A stretch of DNA of 64,000 nt from Microbacterium sp. ACRRU (GTDB lineage Bacteria > Actinomycetota > Actinomycetes > Actinomycetales > Microbacteriaceae). This document shows positions 9,460 through 17,216 of this stretch, piece by piece (position 1 is the stretch's first letter; every line of letters begins with the position of its first letter). The notes below the pieces were generated by a model that was not told where the DNA came from, did no database searches, and worked only from the letters and a program-made list of their open reading frames with translations. The position numbers and the translations under genes were made by a program. Location: the NCBI RefSeq assembly GCF_022346945.1, contig NZ_JAKRNI010000012.1, positions 1-64,000 on the forward strand. The letters are read 5' to 3'.

Positions 9460-9790
9460 GCGCTCCTTCATCTCCGGGGACAACGTTCCCAGTCTACGTG
9501 TCACCCCTTCCTTCGTGGGGATCGTGGGAGGCGTTCTTCCCCCGCGGGATGGTCGCCGCCGGTGGGGCTCACGAAAACGTCCCCGTGCACTGCACCGATC
9601 ACGGCTCGTCGTCCGACTCGACACGCTTCTCTGCACCCGGGAAATACGGATAGTGCACCCCGCTCCGGGCGTGCGGTAGCGCGTCACGCACGACCGCCGC
9701 CCCTCGCGACCGCCTCAACACAGCATTCTTCTGACACCTCAAGGCCCCTGTGGCGCGATGGCACGACCCCGTCGCCCCACACCGGCGAAT

Positions 9791-9804
9791 GTTTCACGTG
9801 AAAC
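9791..9804. other. parS site
   Basis: This is a perfect GTTTCACGTGAAAC, extended to the full 16-bp TGTTTCACGTGAAACA palindrome by its flanking bases (9790-9805). Confidence 0.93.
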
Positions 9805-10061
9805 ACCGCGCGCATACGGCCTCCGTCCGCTGGACCAGAACGACGCCTGTAGCCCAGTTCCGACGTGCGGCACGGACGCTCTCACGCCGCCGCGGGCAGG
9901 ACCGCCACGAGACCCATACTGAGCGGGAATGGCGACGGTTCCGACCACGCGGGGGTAGGCGTGTCCCGGGCGGTCGAGGGCGAGGGGCGGGGTGTTCCCC
10001 GAGGCGCACACCACCTGGCTCTCGTAGCGACGCACGCCCGGACTTCTGTATCGGCAGCTCT

Positions 10062-10075
10062 GTTTCACGTGAAAC
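10062..10075. other. parS site
   Basis: This is a perfect GTTTCACGTGAAAC core, preceded by T but followed by C, so one half-site flank differs from the 16-bp consensus. Confidence 0.92.
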
Positions 10076-10357
10076 CTCGCTGGAGGGGCGTGCGCCAGCT
10101 GTCCACTGCGCCTGCTCCGCAACGCTCGCCTTTCGCGGGGTATCCAGGAGCGGAACCCGAACTGACAGGGGTGGCGCCGCTGGTTCCCCGACGCGCCTGC
10201 TCCTGACACACGCGACGGTCTCCGCCGCACCTCGGCGATGCATCTCGCGTATCCGACCGAGCGCCGTCGGGGATGCATCTCTCGCCGCGCCGCTTGCCTC
10301 CGGGCAGGGCCCCGGCTCCCACGCTCTGGCCAGAAGTGGGCGCGCCGAGCGCGCGAT

Positions 10358-10371
10358 GTTTCACCTGAAAC
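10358..10371. other. parS-like site, one central mismatch
   Basis: GTTTCACCTGAAAC differs from the parS core only at one central base (G to C) and keeps the outer T and A flanks. ParB may bind it more weakly. Confidence 0.7.
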
Positions 10372-11158
10372 ACATCGTCACGGTGTCCGAGCAAAACATT
10401 CCCGCACCTTCGGCCCGCATTCCTCATCTCGGGAACTGCGCCAAGCTTCACGCCGAGGGGAGTCGAATCCAACCACGGGATGCCACAGGCCGACCGACAC
10501 CGAGCTCGGCCGAGCGCACCTTTAGAGAGGCGGGGACGGACAGCTGTGTTGCACTGCCTGATGCGATGGGGGAGCGGGGCATTCCGTCGCGGCATGACGG
10601 CGCCACTTTACGCGGGGAATGCACCTCTCACGCCTGACAAGAGGGGGGCGCACAACACCGCCTCACGGACCGGCGGTCGCGACCCGGCACTCCGCGATGC
10701 TGATCACAGCCGCGGCCCGCACCGTGGCGGTGAGCAGCGCCACCCGCGAATCGGCCCCCCAGACCGTGAAGTCGCCGGTTCCATGATTCTGCCGCGCTAT
10801 CGGTGCGCCCGCGGTCCATCCGACTCGCCCGCGGCGGACCCCGTTCGGCCTGACTCACGGGCACGCCCGCGAAGGCGACGACGATGCGCGGGTCCCTCCG
10901 ACACCGCGTAAAGCATCACATCACGCCGCGACTAGACCTTTGCCTCAGCGAGCTCAGATCGCGGCGGCTGACAGTGCACCTCTGCGGGGAGTTGCACTGC
11001 GACGAAAGGATCTCACGTCGAGACCCCCGCGGGATCCTCGCTCGGCTCGGCCGGTGCCCGCCCGCCGTTCGCGCGCTGCGTCGTCGCGGGGTGCGGGCAA
11101 TGTGTTTCTCACCGGGTGGGCGCGGGTCGTGGCCGCACAGTGCTCTTCTGGCGCAGCC

Positions 11159-11530
11159 CCGCCGCATGTTTCCCGTGAAACGGGTGATCGGCGTGGGCTG
11201 TGGCCCGGTCCGCCCCGCTTCCGGATGTTCGACGTAAAGCCGGCGATCGGCGGGGTGCTGGCCCGGTCCGCCCTACTTCCGGATGTTGGCCGTGGAACAG
11301 GCGCCTGGCGCGAATGCCCTAGCGGTTCGCCCCTCTTCCGGATGTTCCACGTGAAACGGACGAGTCGCGTGGATGGCGGTCCGGTCCGCTCTCTTCCGGA
11401 TGTTCCACGTGAAACACACAAGTCGCGTGGATGGCGGTCCGGTCCACTCACTTCCGGGGTTTCACGTGAAACGTGCGACTCTCGTGGGTGCTGGGCGCCC
11501 CGCTTCCGGATAGTTCGTGTGACGCGGGCG
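11159..11530. repeat. tandem array of about seven 58-bp repeats, each with a parS or parS-like core
   Basis: Units begin with CTTCCGGAT (at 11218, 11276, 11335, 11393, 11451 and 11503; the first unit is partly diverged). Each is followed by a parS-like core at 11168, 11227, 11285, 11344, 11402, 11459 and 11513. The unit length is 57-59 bases except the last. One core is perfect (11459), three have one mismatch (11168, 11344, 11402) and three are degenerate. The unit tail (GTCGCGTGGATGGCGGTCC type) is also shared, most closely between units 4 and 5. The pattern indicates local duplication with later drift. Confidence 0.9.
11459..11472. other. parS site inside the tandem array
   Basis: A perfect GTTTCACGTGAAAC core, the only exact match within the seven-unit array. 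Confidence 0.92.
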
Positions 11531-11541
11531 CCCCCCCCCCC
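11531..11541 (+). repeat. 11-base C tract at the end of the parS array
   Basis: Eleven consecutive C residues directly follow the last repeat unit. Such tracts are slippage-prone and are also places where assembly length can be wrong. Confidence 0.85.
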
Positions 11542-12451
11542 GCGGCGCGACGTGCTCCCGCGCGTACAGCGATTACGGCGGCACATCCACCCGGCGGAGC
11601 TACCCGCCTCGTACCCTCGTCCCATAGGCGCCCTCACCATCAACCGAGGACGACGTCCCTGCGGCGCTCCCGATCGAGGACTCCTCGTTTGTCGAGGCAA
11701 CAGTTCCGCGGGGGAGCGGGGTTCGCCGATCGTATGCGGGGATCGGAAGTTCGGTAGAGCCGTCTCCGGGAAGACCGCCGACCGAGGGTGTTCTCGTGTG
11801 CGCGTCGAGTTGCGGACGAACGGAAGTGACCGTCCACCGTGCCCGCGGGGGGACACCGCATGTCCTACGTGCACCGATCCAGGCCATCTCCCCCTTCGTG
11901 CCTAGCGAGCCGTGGGTCGGGTACTCCACACCGCGTGACATGGGCGGCGCATGGGCTATGCAGTCCACTGAATGCCCCCACCGGCAGGCTGTGCACTCCC
12001 TCAGCGACTGCCCAGTGGTCCCGATGCGACACAACCCCGCCCGTCACCGGGACCCTCACTCCACGCCACACGTGTCATCCCCATTGCGTCGAGCCGACAC
12101 CGCCGCACGCGCCTGCGCCGTGGTCGCGAAAGCCGCCACCCGGCGCCAATCGATGGGACGCGTGACGCGGAGCACCCACGGATACCACGCTGGAGCATCG
12201 ACGATCACAGTCCAGCGTCGCTCAGGCCTCGTGCACTATCTCCCTCCGGTGGCGAGAAGGCATGATCCGAACGCAATCCGTCGACGTCGAGGACACGTGG
12301 AGAGGGGGTTATTCGTGCTCACCGCGGCTCTCCTCCTTCCCGGAAGGTCGACCATCTCTCGACATTCTCGACGACGCCGCCTCAGTCGTCGCACTGGCGT
12401 CCCGCGGGGGAGCGATGGAGCTCCGCCATCCATCCTCCCGACAGGGTGCAC

Positions 12452-12465
12452 GTTTCACGTGAAAC
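12452..12465. other. parS site nearest rsmG
   Basis: A perfect GTTTCACGTGAAAC core about 110 bases beyond the 3' end of the TetR gene. It is the outermost parS seen in the window. Confidence 0.92.
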
Positions 12466-12578
12466 CCGACAAAGCGACGATCGCGTCCTCTTCCAGGGCA
12501 GAGCATCGCTCGCGCGCTGCTGTTCGCGATGAGCCCGCGGTGCCCGTCACCCTACGAATGACCGCGACCCCCGGAACA

Positions 12579-13145
12579 TCACCGCAGGAGGCGGTCGACG
12601 AACTCGTCGACAGCCAGGTCGACGGTCAGTCCGGTATCGAGGGGCACGGTGAGGTGATCGAGCATCAGTCCGTCGATGGCGTAGTGAAGGAGTGCGATCT
12701 CGGTCCGTCCGCCCGGAAGGCCAGAACGTTCGGTGAATGCGACGTCCTCGTGGAAGGCCCGCCGTCTCCACGCCCCGAAAGCCTCGGCAACAGCAGGACG
12801 CCGCGCAGCCTCCAGACGCAGCTCGAAGAGCGCGCGCGATACGTGAGGATCCGCACGAAGTCGCCGAACGACGTCGTGCACATACTCGGCGAAGAGCTCA
12901 CGGTCGGCGACCCGAGTGGCGCGGGATGACACCGCCTCGGGGTCAGGAGTGAGTCGCTCGCCGATCCGGTTCACAAGGGCGGAGATGAGGTCGTCACGAG
13001 TCGGGAAGTAGTTCGAGGCCGTGCCACGCGGTGCCCCTGCGGCAGCGTCGACAGCCCGGTGGGTAAGGCCGCGCGCGCCTTCCTCCGCCAGGACAGTAAT
13101 GCCGGCGTCGGCAAGAGCGACGCGGCGCTGGTCATTGCGAGCCAT
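12579..13145 (-). CDS. TetR/AcrR family transcriptional regulator
   Basis: This 188-residue protein has an N-terminal TetR helix-turn-helix (about residues 10-55, including GLTHRAVDAAAGAPRGTASNYFPTRDDL). A C-terminal ligand-binding and dimerisation domain of normal family size follows. It is transcribed divergently from the dihydrofolate-reductase-like gene, with a 72-base spacer that contains a perfect inverted repeat. The simplest model is that it represses itself and that neighbour. The ligand is unknown. Confidence 0.88.
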   Translation of the reverse strand: MARNDQRRVALADAGITVLAEEGARGLTHRAVDAAAGAPRGTASNYFPTRDDLISALVNRIGERLTPDPEAVSSRATRVADRELFAEYVHDVVRRLRADPHVSRALFELRLEAARRPAVAEAFGAWRRRAFHEDVAFTERSGLPGGRTEIALLHYAIDGLMLDHLTVPLDTGLTVDLAVDEFVDRLLR

Positions 13146-13187
13146 GACCCCATGCTAGCCAAACCACGACTGCTGTAGTACTTCAAC

Positions 13188-13203
13188 CACGACAGGTGTC
13201 GTG
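13188..13203. promoter_or_regulatory. probable TetR operator
   Basis: CACGACAGGTGTCGTG is a perfect 7-bp inverted repeat with a 2-base centre, placed 14 bases before the start of the DHFR-like gene and about 43 bases from the TetR start. The size and position fit a TetR-family operator. Confidence 0.55.
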
Positions 13204-13217
13204 ATGGGGGGATCGGT

Positions 13218-13793
13218 ATGAGAAAGCTCGTGTACTACGTCGCTGTCAGCATCGACGGATACATCGCCGACCCGAGCGGTGGGTTCGATGCGTTCCTCGT
13301 CGACGGCGATCATGCACAAGTGGTCTTCGGTGAGTACGCGGATGCGCTGCCCACGCACGCCCACAGGGCGCTGGGAATCGCACCGCCCGGAACGCGATTC
13401 GACACGGTGCTGATGGGGTGGAACACGCTCACCCCGGCGCTGAATGCGGGGATTTCCAGCCCGTACGCCCGTCTGCGTCAGGTGGTCGCCAGTCGCAGCC
13501 CGCGTGACGTCGATTCGAACATCACCCTCACCGACAACCCGGTTGCCATGGTCCGGAGCCTGAAGCGAGAGAACGGTCTCGACATCTGGCTCTGCGGTGG
13601 CGGCTCGCTCGCGGGCACACTCCTGCCCGAGATCGACCACCTGGTCCTCAAGCGGAATCCGGTCGTCTTCGGCTCCGGCATCCCGCTGTTCGGCCGCGCA
13701 CCGTACGAACCGCGTTCGTTCACCGCGACCCGGACTCGCTCCTTCGAATCGGGCGTGGTGATCGAGGAGTACGCCTCCCGCAGCACAGCGTGA
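13218..13793 (+). CDS. dihydrofolate reductase / RibD C-terminal family protein
   Basis: This 191-residue protein has the fold markers of the RibD_C/DHFR-like family: the N-terminal strand YYVAVSIDGYIAD, the middle segment FDTVLMGWNTL, and the NADPH-binding region IWLCGGGSLAGTLL. Members of this family are common accessory reductases beside TetR genes. They are not the housekeeping FolA and the substrate is usually unknown. A G-rich stretch precedes the ATG. Regulation by the divergent TetR is inferred from the shared spacer. Confidence 0.85.
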   Translation: MRKLVYYVAVSIDGYIADPSGGFDAFLVDGDHAQVVFGEYADALPTHAHRALGIAPPGTRFDTVLMGWNTLTPALNAGISSPYARLRQVVASRSPRDVDSNITLTDNPVAMVRSLKRENGLDIWLCGGGSLAGTLLPEIDHLVLKRNPVVFGSGIPLFGRAPYEPRSFTATRTRSFESGVVIEEYASRSTA

Positions 13794-13851
13794 ACACTGT
13801 ACTCGCCATCGAGCGATGACTCAGAGGAGATCGAGGGATCCCCCGACGCGG

Positions 13852-14481
13852 CTAGCGTGTCACCGTCGCCGTCAGAACACGCGTGGGTTCCGCGACGACC
13901 CCCTCGCCGACGACGTGGATCTCCACGTCCGCGACACCGAACCGCCGGATCTGCTTCTCGGCGGCATCCACCTCCGCGGCAACGTTCGCACCCTTGAGGT
14001 AGGCAAGCCGGCCCCCGACCCGGGCGAGTGGCGCAGTCCACGGAATGAGGGTGCGCAACGCACTCACGGCCCTCGCCGTGACGACGTCGAAGACACGTCC
14101 CTCCGCCCACTCTTCCGCGCGCAAGCGCTCCACGATGACGTTGTCGAGGCCGAGAGCTTCCACCTGCTCGGTGAGCCATACCGTGCGCCGCTCCATCGGC
14201 TCGATGAGCGTGAATTCCACATCGGGGCGCGCGATGGCCAGGACAAGGCCCGGCAGGCCCGCCCCGGAACCGACATCGGCCACCCGACCGGTGAAGAAGG
14301 GGGCAGCCACCGCGCTGTTGAGGATATGCCGTGACCACAGGCGAGGAACCTCGAGTGGTCCGATCAGCCCACGCTCCTCGCCATGCGCCGCAAGCGCCGC
14401 CGTGAAACGACGAGCCAGATCGATACGGTCGCCGAACACCGGCGCGGCGGCATCCGGTTCCGTCTCGAGTTCGTCGATCAC
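13852..14481 (-). CDS. rsmG: 16S rRNA (guanine(527)-N7)-methyltransferase RsmG
   Basis: This 209-residue protein (formerly GidB) has the SAM-binding motif VADVGSGAGLPGLVLA and the downstream IEPMERRTVWL segment of the family. It methylates N7 of G527 in 16S rRNA. It ends the left-reading origin operon with jag, yidC, yidD, rnpA and rpmH. The jag stop lies only 5 bases upstream of its ATG. Confidence 0.96.
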   Translation of the reverse strand: MIDELETEPDAAAPVFGDRIDLARRFTAALAAHGEERGLIGPLEVPRLWSRHILNSAVAAPFFTGRVADVGSGAGLPGLVLAIARPDVEFTLIEPMERRTVWLTEQVEALGLDNVIVERLRAEEWAEGRVFDVVTARAVSALRTLIPWTAPLARVGGRLAYLKGANVAAEVDAAEKQIRRFGVADVEIHVVGEGVVAEPTRVLTATVTR

Positions 14482-14486
14482 GAAGA

Positions 14487-14990
14487 TCAGCCGCGCCGCA
14501 GCACGGTGTGCCGGTCGGCGCCCTCGCCGAACGACTCGGAGGCGTACCCACGATCTGCCGCGATGTCGTGCACGAGCTTGCGTTCGTAGCTCGACATCGC
14601 GGGAAGCGACGCCTGCGAAGCGCCCTCATCGAGCCGCTGGATCGCACGATCGACGAGGTTCTCGAGCTGTCGCTGGCGCGCATCGCGGGATCCGCCGATG
14701 TCGAGGATCAAGCGGGAGAACCGACCCGTCGAATTCTGCACCGCCAGTCGGGTCAGTTCTTGCAACGCCTGAACGGTGTCGGGGTGCGACAGCGTCGACA
14801 GCGCGGAGGAGTCGTCCGCCTCCACTGACACGTACGCGCGACCGGCACGGACATCGAGGGCGAGATCGCCGTCGATGTCAGCGATGTCGAGAAGCCCTTC
14901 GAGGAAGTCGGCCGCGATATCGCCTTCCTGCTCGAGCTGCTCGTCAGTGGCGGGGTTCTGATCGGTCGCGATCTGCTCGGACGTCGTCAT
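14487..14990 (-). CDS. jag: Jag/KhpB-like R3H and KH domain RNA-binding protein
   Basis: This 167-residue protein has a type II KH-like domain (about 30-100) and a C-terminal R3H domain containing SSYERKLVHDIAADRGY. It lacks the N-terminal Jag_N region of firmicute homologues, as usual in actinobacteria. Two adjacent ATGs exist. The one at 14990 sits 6 bases behind GGAG and is preferred over 14993. It lies between yidC and rsmG as in most bacteria. An RNA-binding role tied to cell-envelope growth is known for homologues. Confidence 0.92.
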   Translation of the reverse strand: MTTSEQIATDQNPATDEQLEQEGDIAADFLEGLLDIADIDGDLALDVRAGRAYVSVEADDSSALSTLSHPDTVQALQELTRLAVQNSTGRFSRLILDIGGSRDARQRQLENLVDRAIQRLDEGASQASLPAMSSYERKLVHDIAADRGYASESFGEGADRHTVLRRG

Positions 14991-15006
14991 CATGGTCTCC
15001 GGGTCG

Positions 15007-16080
15007 TCAGGAGGGGGTCTCGGTGCCGGGTTTCGCCGGCGTGCGCGGCGCCGGGCTCGAGCCCTTGCCGGACTGCTGCTGCTTCTTCGCCCGCTGCTTG
15101 CCCACGGGCTGCTGACGCTTGGGCTGTGCGGCGCGTGCGCGCTCGGCTTCCTCGAACAGACGCTGCTGCTCGGCCTGGTACTTCTCGAGCGGAACGACCT
15201 TGCCGTTGGCGTCGATCGCCTTGCCCTTGCGCGCGAGGCGCTCCTCGCGGGCCTTCGCGGCATCCGAGCCGGGAGTCGGCATCTCGCGGATGACGACGAA
15301 CTGCTGCACCATCGTCCACAGGTTGCTGACGAACCAGTAGATGACGACACCGAGCGGGAAGAAGACACCCGAGAAGATGAACGCCAGCGGAAGAACATAG
15401 AGCATGATCTTCTGCATCTGATAGGCCTGACCGGTCTTGGCCTCCGGAGACAGGTTCTTCGAGATGATCTGCAGCTGCGTGAAGAACTGCGACGCGATCA
15501 TGAGGACCACCAGGGTCAACAGAATCGCGACGGTGACCTGACCGTCGGGCTGTCCCCACGCGGTCACGAGGTTCACGTGCATGGATGCCACGTCGAACAG
15601 ACGGGCGTCATAGAACTCACGGGTGAGCTCCGGGGTGAGCAGGCCCACGCCGCCCTGACCGCTGTTGGCGTGCTTGGACACGTCGTTCAGCACGCTGAAG
15701 AGCGCGAAGAAGATCGGCATCTGCACGAGAAGCGGCAGGCAGCTCGAAACCGGGGTGGTTCCGTGCTTCTTGTAGAGCGCCATCGTCTCGCGGCTCATGG
15801 CCTCGCGAGAGAGCTGGTCCTTCTTGCCGCGGTACTTCTCCTGCACCTTCCGCAGCTCAGGAGCGATCTCCATCATCTTGCGCTGGCTCTTGATCTGCCG
15901 CACGAAGAGGGGGATGAGGGCGGCGCGCACGACCAGCACGAGGCCGATGATGGACAGCACCCACGTGAGACCAGCGGCCGGCGCCATGCCCACGGCGGTG
16001 AAGAGCGCGTGCCAGCCGACCAGCACGAGCTCCACGGCCCATTTCAAGGGCCAGAGGACGATTCCAATGAGATCCGGCAC
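15007..16080 (-). CDS. yidC: membrane protein insertase YidC
   Basis: This 357-residue Oxa1/YidC/Alb3 protein inserts and folds membrane proteins. It lacks the large periplasmic P1 domain and begins with a membrane segment, as in Gram-positive YidC. It has the cytoplasmic basic hairpin (QIKSQRKMMEIAPELRKVQEKYRG), then hydrophobic helices including SSCLPLLVQMPIFFALF and the AFIFSGVFFPLGVVIYWFVSN region. A long Lys/Gln-rich basic tail follows. It is 3 bases from yidD. Confidence 0.96.
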   Translation of the reverse strand: MPDLIGIVLWPLKWAVELVLVGWHALFTAVGMAPAAGLTWVLSIIGLVLVVRAALIPLFVRQIKSQRKMMEIAPELRKVQEKYRGKKDQLSREAMSRETMALYKKHGTTPVSSCLPLLVQMPIFFALFSVLNDVSKHANSGQGGVGLLTPELTREFYDARLFDVASMHVNLVTAWGQPDGQVTVAILLTLVVLMIASQFFTQLQIISKNLSPEAKTGQAYQMQKIMLYVLPLAFIFSGVFFPLGVVIYWFVSNLWTMVQQFVVIREMPTPGSDAAKAREERLARKGKAIDANGKVVPLEKYQAEQQRLFEEAERARAAQPKRQQPVGKQRAKKQQQSGKGSSPAPRTPAKPGTETPS

Positions 16081-16083
16081 GGA

Positions 16084-16440
16084 TCAGTCCTTTCGGGAGG
16101 GCACGACGAAGCCGTGCGGAGTGAGTTCGTGGCGGAACGCGCGGTGCGGACGGACATCGTCGATGCCTCCCTGGGCCCAGGGGTGGCAGCGGGCGAGGCG
16201 GACCGCGGTCATCGCGGCTCCTTTGACGAGTCCGTGCTGCTGCAGGGCACCCACCGAATAGGCGGAGCAGGACGGGTAGTACTTGCAGACGTCGCCGTAG
16301 ACGTGCGAAATCGTGGCCCGGTACGCGTGCAGAAGCGCAAGACCGGCGTTCCGGGGGAGGAGGGGGAGGGATGCCATGACGGTGTCCCACTCGAGGTGGC
16401 CAGCGCCCGTGGACGACGTGGGGAGGGTCGAGGCGCTCAC
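16084..16440 (-). CDS. yidD: membrane protein insertion efficiency factor YidD
   Basis: This small basic protein has the family signature YRATISHVYGDVCKYYPSCS followed by AVRLARCHPWAQGGID. It is thought to help YidC-dependent insertion. The GTG at 16440 overlaps the rnpA stop and gives 118 residues. An ATG at 16377 would give 97 residues and retain all conserved sequence, so the start is uncertain. Confidence 0.93.
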   Translation of the reverse strand: MSASTLPTSSTGAGHLEWDTVMASLPLLPRNAGLALLHAYRATISHVYGDVCKYYPSCSAYSVGALQQHGLVKGAAMTAVRLARCHPWAQGGIDDVRPHRAFRHELTPHGFVVPSRKD

Positions 16441-16775
16441 GCGGCAGCCCTGCGTTCCAGGCAGCGAACGACATCCGCCCGGAGATCGGCGTAGTCGACG
16501 GTGGCGGCGGACGGAAGGGCGCGGATGACGACCGAGGCGCCCCCGCGAACGATCGGGAGCGCCTCGGCGCACACCGCCTTGAGGCGGCGGCGAACGGTGT
16601 TGCGTGTGACGGCCGAGCCGACCTGGCGGCTCACGATGAAACCGAAGCGCGCGGGACCCTCGTCCGGCACGCCGCCCACGTAGGTCACGGTGTGCGCACC
16701 GGCACACCGAGAACCCCGACGGACGGTGGCTTTGTAATCCGATCCGCGGGTGAGTCGGTTCGGCTTCGCGAGCAC
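16437..16775 (-). CDS. rnpA: ribonuclease P protein component
   Basis: This 112-residue basic protein is the protein subunit of RNase P, which matures tRNA 5' ends. The RNR-type motif is visible in SRQVGSAVTRNTVRRRLKAV. The GTG at 16775 is chosen because it begins VLAKPNRLTRGSDYKA, the normal N-terminus. It starts 8 bases downstream of the rpmH stop codon. Confidence 0.95.
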   Translation of the reverse strand: MLAKPNRLTRGSDYKATVRRGSRCAGAHTVTYVGGVPDEGPARFGFIVSRQVGSAVTRNTVRRRLKAVCAEALPIVRGGASVVIRALPSAATVDYADLRADVVRCLERRAAA

Positions 16776-16783
16776 TAGGTGGG

Positions 16784-16921
16784 TCAGGCCGAGAGCTCGG
16801 TGCGGCCCTTGGCGCGACGCGCCGACAGGATCGCGCGGCCGGCGCGGGTGCGCATGCGGGCGCGGAAACCGTGCTTCTTGGCGCGGCGGCGGTTGTTGGG
16901 CTGGAAGGTGCGCTTGCTCAT
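16784..16921 (-). CDS. rpmH: 50S ribosomal protein L34
   Basis: This 45-residue, very basic protein starts [20 protein letters not shown] and ends TELSA, matching L34 over its full length. It is the first gene of the left-reading operon from the origin. Homologous operons start from a promoter in the rpmH-dnaA spacer. Confidence 0.97.
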   Translation of the reverse strand: MSKRTFQPNNRRRAKKHGFRARMRTRAGRAILSARRAKGRTELSA

Positions 16922-17216
16922 GGGTCACTCCGGAGGTGATGTCGCCCGATGCTCTTCTGCCGGGGGACGTGGTCGGGACTGCCGTGTAGGCATAAGTCAA
17001 CCGACTAAGGCTACGTCGCGCACGACGTTAACTCAAACCGAGAGCGCGACCGCTCATTATCCCCAAGCGTCGTCCACACCCGTGGCAAAGACACGCGAGC
17101 GCGTTCTACAGTTGATTTTGCTCCGTGCGGACCGCGAACTAGCGTGTCCCCGGAAGTTATCCACAGGTTCGGCGCGATGTACGTCGATAGCCGCGCGCCG
17201 AGATCCCGGAGGGGAT
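16922..17216. promoter_or_regulatory. rpmH-dnaA divergent control region with DnaA boxes
   Basis: This 295-base spacer has a perfect DnaA box TTATCCACA at 17157-17165 and a near match TTATCCCCA at 17058-17066. It also has one GTTAAC hexamer at 17027-17032. A possible dnaA promoter is TTGCTC (17118-17123), a 16-base gap, then TAGCGT (17140-17145), which would place the DnaA box just past the transcription start and fit autoregulation by DnaA. Confidence 0.7.

Larger units (their letters stand above)
9463..12578. other. 3.1-kb region without a credible gene, carrying parS sites
   Basis: No reading frame here looks like a protein: candidates overlap on both strands, are Arg/Pro/His-rich, lack ribosome-binding sites, and repeat VSRET or FHVK wherever a parS palindrome is crossed. 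The region holds perfect parS cores at 9791, 10062, 11459 and 12452, and single-mismatch cores at 10358, 11168, 11344 and 11402. It also contains a tandem repeat array (11159-11530) and an 11-base C tract (11531-11541). In many actinobacteria parA lies directly next to rsmG, so this block and the two genes after it interrupt a conserved junction. I see no transposase, recombinase or RNA gene in it. Confidence 0.7.

Noticed and set aside
11159..11530. Repeat array as a CRISPR locus.
   Set aside because: Whole 58-bp units are duplicated, including the would-be spacers, the conserved core is parS, and there are no cas genes.
9750..12929. Long open frames on both strands in the parA-TetR interval (for example 9750-10637, 10940-11905, 10954-11874, 11796-12929).
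   Set aside because: They overlap each other on opposite strands, lack ribosome-binding sites, have low-complexity Arg/Pro/His composition, and their repeated VSRET or FHVK words come from parS palindromes; the repeat unit is mostly not a multiple of three.
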